This document shows, piece after piece, positions 15,845-22,300 of a stretch of 33,804 nt of DNA (positions are counted from its first letter, which is position 1; the number at the start of each line of letters is the position of its first letter). A program made the position numbers and the translations under genes. Below the pieces are notes generated by a model. The model saw only the letters and a list, made by a program, of their open reading frames with translations. It ran no database searches and was not told the DNA's origin. This stretch comes from Actinokineospora bangkokensis (GTDB lineage: Bacteria > Actinomycetota > Actinomycetes > Mycobacteriales > Pseudonocardiaceae), in NCBI RefSeq assembly GCF_001940455.1, contig NZ_MKQR01000003.1, positions 43,744 through 77,547 on the forward strand, written 5' to 3'.

Positions 15845-16989
15845 TGCCGCGGGTGACCCGCCGCGGCGCGGCGGTGCTCGTGGCGGCGGTGCCCGCCTAC
15901 GCCCTCGGCGAGTGGGCGGGTTACCCGGTGCTGCGGGCGTTGGCGGGCGCGGGCCTCGGGGTGGTGCTCGCCGCGCTGGTCATCACCGCCCGCCGCCCGC
16001 GGGTCGTGGTGACCCGCGCGGTGTACCCGGACCGGGTGCGCCGCGGCAAGCCCGCCTTCGCCCGGCTCGCCGTGCGCAACCCCACCGCGGCCCGCCAGGG
16101 CGGCTTCGACGCGGGCGACCGGGTGGGCGTCGGCTTCCACGCCGTCGCCGTGCGCGCCCTGCCGCCAGGCGCCCAGGCCGTCTACCACTACGAACTGCCC
16201 ACCCTGCGCCGTGGCCGGTTCACCGTGGGGCCGCTGACCCTGCAGCGGGTCGACCCGTTCGGGCTGGCCGTCGGCAGGCTCACCACCGGCGACACCACGA
16301 CCATGTGGGTGCACCCGGCCGTGCACCCGGTGCGCGCGGTCGTCGGCGGCCACCCCCGCCACCACCACGAGGGCACCACCACCGACGACTCGCTGCGCGG
16401 CTCCACCGACCTGCGCGACGTCCGCGAGTACGTCCCCGGCGACGAGGTGCGCCTGCTGCACTGGAAGGCCACCGCCCGCACCGGGACCCTGATGGTCCGC
16501 GAGTACGTCGACCCCGAGCAGCCCCGGTTCACCGCCGTCCTGGACACCCGGGCCGACCTGGTCGACCCCGAGCGCTTCGAGGAGGCCGTCGACCTCGCCG
16601 CGTCCCTGCTCGCCGCGGCGGCCGCCGCGGGCCACCGGTGCAGGCTGGTCACCCCGGGCGGTCTGGACGTCGGCGTGCACGGCGGCGGCCAGGGCGCGGT
16701 GCGGCCACTGCTGGACGAGTTGTGCCTGCTGGACCGCGAGCCGGGGACGGTGCCGCTGGTGCCTGGCACGTTCGCACGCTCGGACAAGGGCGGGCTGCTC
16801 GTGGTGGTGCTGTGCGGCGCTCGACAGGACGACCTGTCGCTGATCGCCGCGTTGCGCTCGGGGTACGCCAGCGCGGTCGTGGTGGTGGTGGGCTCGTCGG
16901 TGGACGTGCCTGTGCCGGGGGTTCGGGTGCTGCGTGCCGACGACGCGCGGTCGGCTGTGCGCCGGTGGAACGAGGTGGTGGCGTCGTGA
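15844..16989 (+). CDS. DUF58 domain membrane protein
   Basis: This 381-residue protein has two N-terminal transmembrane helices (about 8-50), a beta-rich domain (LPTLRRGRFTVGPLTLQRVD, PFGL) and the DUF58 core at about 185-235: GSTDLRDVREYVPGDEVRLL followed by HWKATARTGTLMVREY. A von Willebrand A-like alpha/beta region follows (FTAVLDTRADL, then GLLVVVLCG). DUF58 proteins are the standard partners of MoxR ATPases. It shares one base with the MoxR stop and one with the next start. It probably sits in the membrane with the MoxR ATPase on the cytosolic side. Confidence 0.92.
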   Translation: MPRVTRRGAAVLVAAVPAYALGEWAGYPVLRALAGAGLGVVLAALVITARRPRVVVTRAVYPDRVRRGKPAFARLAVRNPTAARQGGFDAGDRVGVGFHAVAVRALPPGAQAVYHYELPTLRRGRFTVGPLTLQRVDPFGLAVGRLTTGDTTTMWVHPAVHPVRAVVGGHPRHHHEGTTTDDSLRGSTDLRDVREYVPGDEVRLLHWKATARTGTLMVREYVDPEQPRFTAVLDTRADLVDPERFEEAVDLAASLLAAAAAAGHRCRLVTPGGLDVGVHGGGQGAVRPLLDELCLLDREPGTVPLVPGTFARSDKGGLLVVVLCGARQDDLSLIAALRSGYASAVVVVVGSSVDVPVPGVRVLRADDARSAVRRWNEVVAS

Positions 16990-19100
16990 TGACGTCGAGG
17001 CGCCTCGCTGTCGGCGCTGTGCTGGTCGCCTCGGTGGGGCCCGCGTTGCTGTTCGCCCCGGTGTTCGGCGTTGCCGCGCTGCTGCTGCCGTTGCTGGTGG
17101 TCGTGGTGGCGGTGTGGGGGGCGTGGGAGGCGGCTTCGCGGTGGGCCGCCGTGGAGCCGTGGCGGCCCGTGCTGGCGCTCGCGGTCGGGCTGTTGGGTCT
17201 GGTGTGGACGCTGTTGTGGGGGACGACGGTCGCCGGGCTGCCCACGGGTGCGACCGTGCAAGCGCTTGCGGAGGGGGTGGGCCGGTCGTGGCAGTTGACC
17301 TTGCAGTCGACCTGGCCCGCCCGCCCGGACGCCGAGCTGCTGCTGTTCGTGCCGCTGGCGGCGCTGGTGGCCGCGGTGGTCGCGGTGGAGGTGCTGGTCC
17401 GAGGGCGCTGGCCGCTGGCCGCTGTCGTGCCCGGGCTCGCTGTGCTGGTGCTGAGCCAGACGTACTCCGCGCTGACCGGGGTCGTCGCGCTGGTCGTGGG
17501 GGTGTGCTTCGCGGCGGTGGCGTGCGTGCTGGTGGCCGCTGTGCGTGCCGCTGACGGGACCAGCCCCGCCCGGCACGCCGTCGGTGCGGCCGTCGCGGTG
17601 GTCCTCGCGCTGGTTGCCGCGTCCGGGGCCGTCGCGCTGGACCCGGCGGACCGGCCCGCCTTCTCGCTGCGCCAGAACCAGAACGCGCCCGTCCCGCCCC
17701 AGCGCCTGGCCAACCCGCTGACGGAGGTCGCCGAGCGGCTGCTGTCCCCCGATCAGGAGGTGTTCCGCTACACCGCGGACGGGCCCGTCGACCGCTGGCG
17801 CCTGGTGGTGCTCGACGAGTTCGACGGCGCCAACTGGTCCCCGGGCGAGGACTACCGGCGGATGGGCACCCGCCTGGCACCGGACGCCGAGGTGACCGCA
17901 CCCACCGACCGGCGGCACGCCGACGTGGTGCTGACCGGCGCGGGACCGTGGCTGCCCAGCCAGGCCCTGCCCGCGGACGTCAGCGGTCCCGCTGTGCTGG
18001 TGGACCAGACGACCGGCGCGCTGCTCGCGCCCGACCGGGGGGCGCAGGTGCGGTACGGGTTGGGGTGGTGGGAGCCCCGGATCGACCCGGATTCCCTGTA
18101 CGGGGCCGGGATCGACCCGCACGTGCGCTACGGGGGCGTGGGGGCGGTCCCCCCGGCGGTGGCGGAGCTGGCCCGCAAGGCGGTGCGCGACCTGCGGCCG
18201 ACGTTCCGGACCGCGCTGGTGCTGGAGGACTTCCTGAGCCGGGAGTACGCGGTCGCCACCGACGACCTGCCGACCGGTGCCGGGTGGCCCCAGCTGGAGC
18301 GGTTCCTGCTGCGCGACAAGCGCGGGACGAGCGAGCAGTTCGCCGCCGCCTACGTCGTGCTGGCCCGGGTCCTGGGCGTCCCGGCCCGGATCGCGGTTGG
18401 GTACCGGGCGCCCGCGGCGGGCGCTGACGGGTCGGTGGTGGTGCACAACGGCGACGTCCTCGCCTGGCCCGAGGTCGCCGTGGATGGTGTCGGCTGGGTT
18501 CCGCTGGACCCCAGCGGAACCGCGACCGGGTCCGGGGGCGGCTCGAACGCGCTGGCCGACGTGACGGCGCAGGCCCGAGCGAAGCTGCCGCCGCCCGAGC
18601 AGTTGGTGGACCCGGAGGTCCCGGAGGAGGCGCCGGAGCAGCCCGCGGAGGCCGGCGGGCCTGGGCTGGGACTCCCGCTGCTGGTGGTGCTGGCGGTGGT
18701 TGTGGGCTTGGCGGTGGTGGTGCCTGCCTGCGTGCCCGTGGTGACGGCGGTGCGGGCGTGGCGTCGGCGGCGGCGTGGGGGGAAGGCTGCTGTGGTGGGG
18801 GCCTGGGCTGAGGCGCGCGACCGCTTGGGGGCGCACGGGGTGGCGTGGAGCCGGGGGATGACCGTGCGGGACCTGGTGGGGGCGTCGGCGGGGGTTGGCG
18901 GGCCTGGGGTGGAGACGGGGCTGCGGGCATTGGCGGACGCTGTGGACCGGGCGTTGTGGTCAGGAGAGGGGGTGGGCGCCGGGGTGGTGGACGAGGCGTG
19001 GGGGGCTGTGCGGGACGTGCGGAAGGGGTTGGCTCGGCGGCCTTTGTGGGCCCGGGTGCGCGCTGCTACGTCGGTGTGGGGGGTGTTGGGGCGGCGGTAG
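16989..19100 (+). CDS. Polytopic transglutaminase-fold (DUF3488/DUF4129) protein with missing catalytic residues
   Basis: The 703-residue protein has about six N-terminal transmembrane helices (residues about 5-215), an extracytoplasmic region with a transglutaminase-like core (about 380-510), a further transmembrane helix (about 556-580) and a C-terminal DUF4129-like cytosolic tail. The motif that normally holds the nucleophilic Cys reads GTSEQFAAAY, with Ser448 in place of Cys. The motif that normally reads HAWxE is DVLAWPEV, with Leu491 in place of His; only Asp507 (PLDPSG) of the Cys-His-Asp triad remains. It is the last gene of the coupled operon. A structural or peptide-binding role is more likely than transamidation or proteolysis. 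ATG 16989 shares one base with the previous stop; GTG 16986 is an alternative. Confidence 0.88.
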   Translation: MTSRRLAVGAVLVASVGPALLFAPVFGVAALLLPLLVVVVAVWGAWEAASRWAAVEPWRPVLALAVGLLGLVWTLLWGTTVAGLPTGATVQALAEGVGRSWQLTLQSTWPARPDAELLLFVPLAALVAAVVAVEVLVRGRWPLAAVVPGLAVLVLSQTYSALTGVVALVVGVCFAAVACVLVAAVRAADGTSPARHAVGAAVAVVLALVAASGAVALDPADRPAFSLRQNQNAPVPPQRLANPLTEVAERLLSPDQEVFRYTADGPVDRWRLVVLDEFDGANWSPGEDYRRMGTRLAPDAEVTAPTDRRHADVVLTGAGPWLPSQALPADVSGPAVLVDQTTGALLAPDRGAQVRYGLGWWEPRIDPDSLYGAGIDPHVRYGGVGAVPPAVAELARKAVRDLRPTFRTALVLEDFLSREYAVATDDLPTGAGWPQLERFLLRDKRGTSEQFAAAYVVLARVLGVPARIAVGYRAPAAGADGSVVVHNGDVLAWPEVAVDGVGWVPLDPSGTATGSGGGSNALADVTAQARAKLPPPEQLVDPEVPEEAPEQPAEAGGPGLGLPLLVVLAVVVGLAVVVPACVPVVTAVRAWRRRRRGGKAAVVGAWAEARDRLGAHGVAWSRGMTVRDLVGASAGVGGPGVETGLRALADAVDRALWSGEGVGAGVVDEAWGAVRDVRKGLARRPLWARVRAATSVWGVLGRR

Positions 19101-19117
19101 GTGTTGGTTCGGCTTGT

Positions 19118-19133
19118 CCCGGAGAACCCCGGG
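19118..19133. terminator. Possible weak terminator between convergent genes
   Basis: CCCGG (19118-19122) and CCGGG (19129-19133) can form a 5-bp stem with a six-base loop, followed by TCTTCC. It lies in the 56 bases between the stops of the transglutaminase-fold gene and the small candidate immunity gene. Confidence 0.35.
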
Positions 19134-19156
19134 TCTTCCACTCGTTGAACCGCAGC

Positions 19157-19387
19157 TCAGCTCTGGTGCACCAGCCGCTCCGGCGCGACACCAGAGCCCA
19201 CCCAGGACCGGGCCAGCGCCGAGGCGGCCCCCCGGAACACCCCGTCCCGCACACCATCCACGGGTGCGATCGTCTCCGTTCCCTTGTCCAGCACCAGGTG
19301 TCGCACGGCACCCCCCTCCGCCTGGAAGCGGTAGCGCACGTCCGCCTCGGTCTCGGCTTCCTTCACCAGCTCAACGCGCATGGCCAC
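19157..19387 (-). CDS. Small protein downstream of giant effector, candidate immunity protein
   Basis: This 76-residue protein (MAMRVELVKEAETEADVRYR...) is acidic in its first half, has no signal peptide or membrane segment and no family I recognise. The predicted fold begins with a beta hairpin (RVELVKE, then VRYRFQ) and ends in a short helix (AASALARSWVGSG). It starts with GTG six bases after the giant gene's stop, with GGAGG nine bases before the start; that ribosome binding site overlaps the upstream stop, so the two genes are coupled. Position, size and coupling are those of an immunity protein for a polymorphic toxin, but this is inference. ATG 19381 is a possible start. Confidence 0.6.
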   Translation of the reverse strand: MAMRVELVKEAETEADVRYRFQAEGGAVRHLVLDKGTETIAPVDGVRDGVFRGAASALARSWVGSGVAPERLVHQS

Positions 19388-19393
19388 GAGCAG

Positions 19394-22300
19394 TCACCTC
19401 CACGGCTCCGAGTAGTCCTCCCGGCTCGACGGCGGGACTCGATCCTCCCACCGGGACACCTGGTTGGCGGCCTCGTGGGCTTCCCGGTAGGTGGCGGACG
19501 GGTTGTCCCGCCAGTGGCGGGCCTCGGCGAGTTCGTGCTCCAGGAGGGCGACGTCCTCGGGGAGGGCGCGGCCCGCGCGGAGGCGCAGCCAGGCCTCGGC
19601 CATGTCGGCGTTGGGGTCGAAGCGGGCGTGGACCGTCGTGCCGTCGGCGGCTTCGAGGGGGTGGGTGTCCTCGAAGATGTGGCGCTTGACCCGCTCCACC
19701 TCCGAGCGGGTGAAGCCGCGGGTGCCGTCGGGCCGGGTTCTGTCGGTGAGGTGCGCGACGATGGCGTTGACGTCGTCGGAGGTGCGGATGGCCTCGTAGG
19801 CGTCGGTGGCCCAGCGGTCGGTGCGCTCGTAGCCGCGGATGGTGCCGTCGTCGGGTGGGCGGGCGCCCCCGGTCTGGCCGGGCAGGGGGTGCTGGCCTGG
19901 GTCGTCGGGGCCGGGGTTGTCCGGGGCTGTGCCGTGCAGGGCCGCGCGGACGGCGTTGTCGTGTTCGGAATCGGGAGGGATGGAGGTGCCGTCGAGGATG
20001 AGGACCCGGTAGTCGGAGCGGAGTCGGTGCAAGGCGCGTTCCACCACGCGCCGGGAGCGCCGGGCGGCCTCGGCGTCGGCGGGGGTGGTGCCGGGGTCGG
20101 CCGCGCGGGCGTCGAGGGCGCGCAGGCGGTCGGCCAGGACCTCCATGCGGTCCAGGGCGGCCAGGCGTTCGCGCAGGATGCCGAAGGGGCCGGGGCGGGA
20201 GTACAGCTCCTCGCGCTCCAGCCGCACGGACGCGGAGACGAAGTCCGGGTAGCCGGGGTGGGCCGCACCCAGGTCGACGGGGATGCCCACCGGGCGCGAG
20301 GGCGGGGTGCCGTGCTCGATCAGCGCTGCCTGGCGGGCGGCGAACTCGGTGAGGAAGCGGGCCAGCGCGGCGCTCTCGGCGCTGGTGGTGAGCCGGTCGC
20401 CCGCTTGGCCGGCGGCCGCCTCGTAGTCGGCGGCGGTCTGCTCGGCGCGGCGGAACAGGTAGCGGCTCACCGAGCTGGCCAGCACGCCCGTGCCCGCGGC
20501 CGCGCCGACGATCACGCCTGCCCAGGGCTGGTGGAACAGCGCCGTGCCCGCGACCATCGTCGCCACGGTGGTGCTGGAGGTGAGGGCGCCGTGCCACAGG
20601 TGGGCGCCTAGGGTGCGCATGCCCCGGGGGCGCTGCTCCGGCAGTGACGCGCGCAGCTGCTCGGCGGCTCGCTCCACCGCGTCGCGGGCGGGGGAGTGCG
20701 CCTGCGCCTGCGGCGGGAGGCCCGCGCGCTGCTCCAGCAGGCTCACCTGGTGGTCGATCGCCGTGAGCACCGCCCGCGCCTGGGCGGTGTCGACGGCGAG
20801 CTGGTCGAGCTGGGCGGTGGCGGCGTCGTACTGGCGCTGCTGGGCGGCCGCGGCCGAGTCGGCGGTGGCGCGCATCCGCTCCAGCAGCGGGTTCGCGATC
20901 GACCCGACGAGGAACCGCAGCACCGCCACCTGCAACGGGCCGTCGAGGTTGCGCAGCATGCCCTCCAGGCCGCGGGCGAAGGTGCCCACGCCTTCCGGCA
21001 GCGCCGCCGCCACGTACGGGCCCAGCGGCAGGGTCGGAGTGACCGAGTCGGAGGTCGCCGGGGTCGACGGCGCGCCCGCGGGGTACGGGGTCGCGCCCGC
21101 CACGCGGTTGAGCCGGTCGAGCAGCACAGACAGTTCCTCGGCGAGGGCCTTGTCCGCCGCTGCCCGCAGGGCCGCGGCCTCGCGCTTGATGCCGTCGGAG
21201 ACGGCGACCGAGTGCTCCAGCTCGCGGGTCATCAGCCACCGGTCGGCCACGGCCGCGAGGGCCCCGACCGCGATGAGCCCCGCCTGCCCGACCAGCGCGA
21301 TCGGCGGCAACCCGAGCAGCAGCAACGGGGCGGCGGCGACCGTGCCGCCGACAGCGGGGAGCACCCGGGGCAGCATGCGGTTGCGCAGCGGCTGCACCGG
21401 CTCCGGCCGCTCACCCGGCTGGAACTCCCGCGCGCCCGGCCGCACGTCGCCGGGCACCCGGTCCAGCAGCGGCGCGTACTGGCCGCGCATCAGCTCCGCG
21501 GCGTCGCGCTCGCGGACCTCGGTGGCCCAGTCGTTCTGCGCGTTGGACACCTCGCTCTGCCGGGTGGCGAACCACCGGTGGGCCCACGTGCCCACGGCGG
21601 CCGTGCCCAGCGCCGCCACCCCGACCGCGATGCCGCCGATCGGACCCGCCTGCGGGGCGGCGGTCAGGATCGCGGCGGTGCTCGCCAAGGTGCCGGGCAG
21701 CGCCTGCATCACGGCCTGGTGCACGTAGGCGCGCAGCGGCGGCAGCGTGGTCGGGTCCTTGGTGGCCCAGCGCGGCCGCTTGGCCAGCAGGTCGCCGCGC
21801 TCGTCCAGGATGCGCGCGACGTCCGGGTCCAGCAGCGCCCGCCGCTCCGCGTGCCCTGGCTGCGCCTCGTTGAGCCCGAGGTGCTCGACGAGCGCCCGCA
21901 TCTCCCCCGCCACGGCGCGCCTGCGCGCCAACCGCGCCTCGGTGAGCCGGGAGTCGAGCGCCCGCAGCTCGGCCTGACGCCCGTGGTCGGCTGGCGAGAG
22001 GCCGGTGTCGGTGCCGGGGAACCGGTGTTCGGCCAACCGGTCCTGAGCGATGTCGTTGCCCCCGAGCCTCTGCGCGATCTGCGCGACCGCGTCGACCACG
22101 ACTTGCTCCACCGCGCTGGGCGGGAGCGCGGTCGACACGACGACGCGCCCGGCCACGCCGTCGACGGCGAAGTCGGCGGGGTGGTCGTCTGCGGTCGGCC
22201 CGCGCAGCACCGACACCACGACGGTGTGACCGCTGCGCAGCTCGACGAGGAACCGCCCCGCCCCGAGCGGTTGCACGGCGTCGACCTCGGGGATGCCCCG

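Noticed and set aside
19520..19545. HELAEA as a zinc metalloprotease HExxH motif
   Set aside because: The second His is absent (HELAE), and no downstream third ligand pattern is evident, so zincin activity cannot be claimed.
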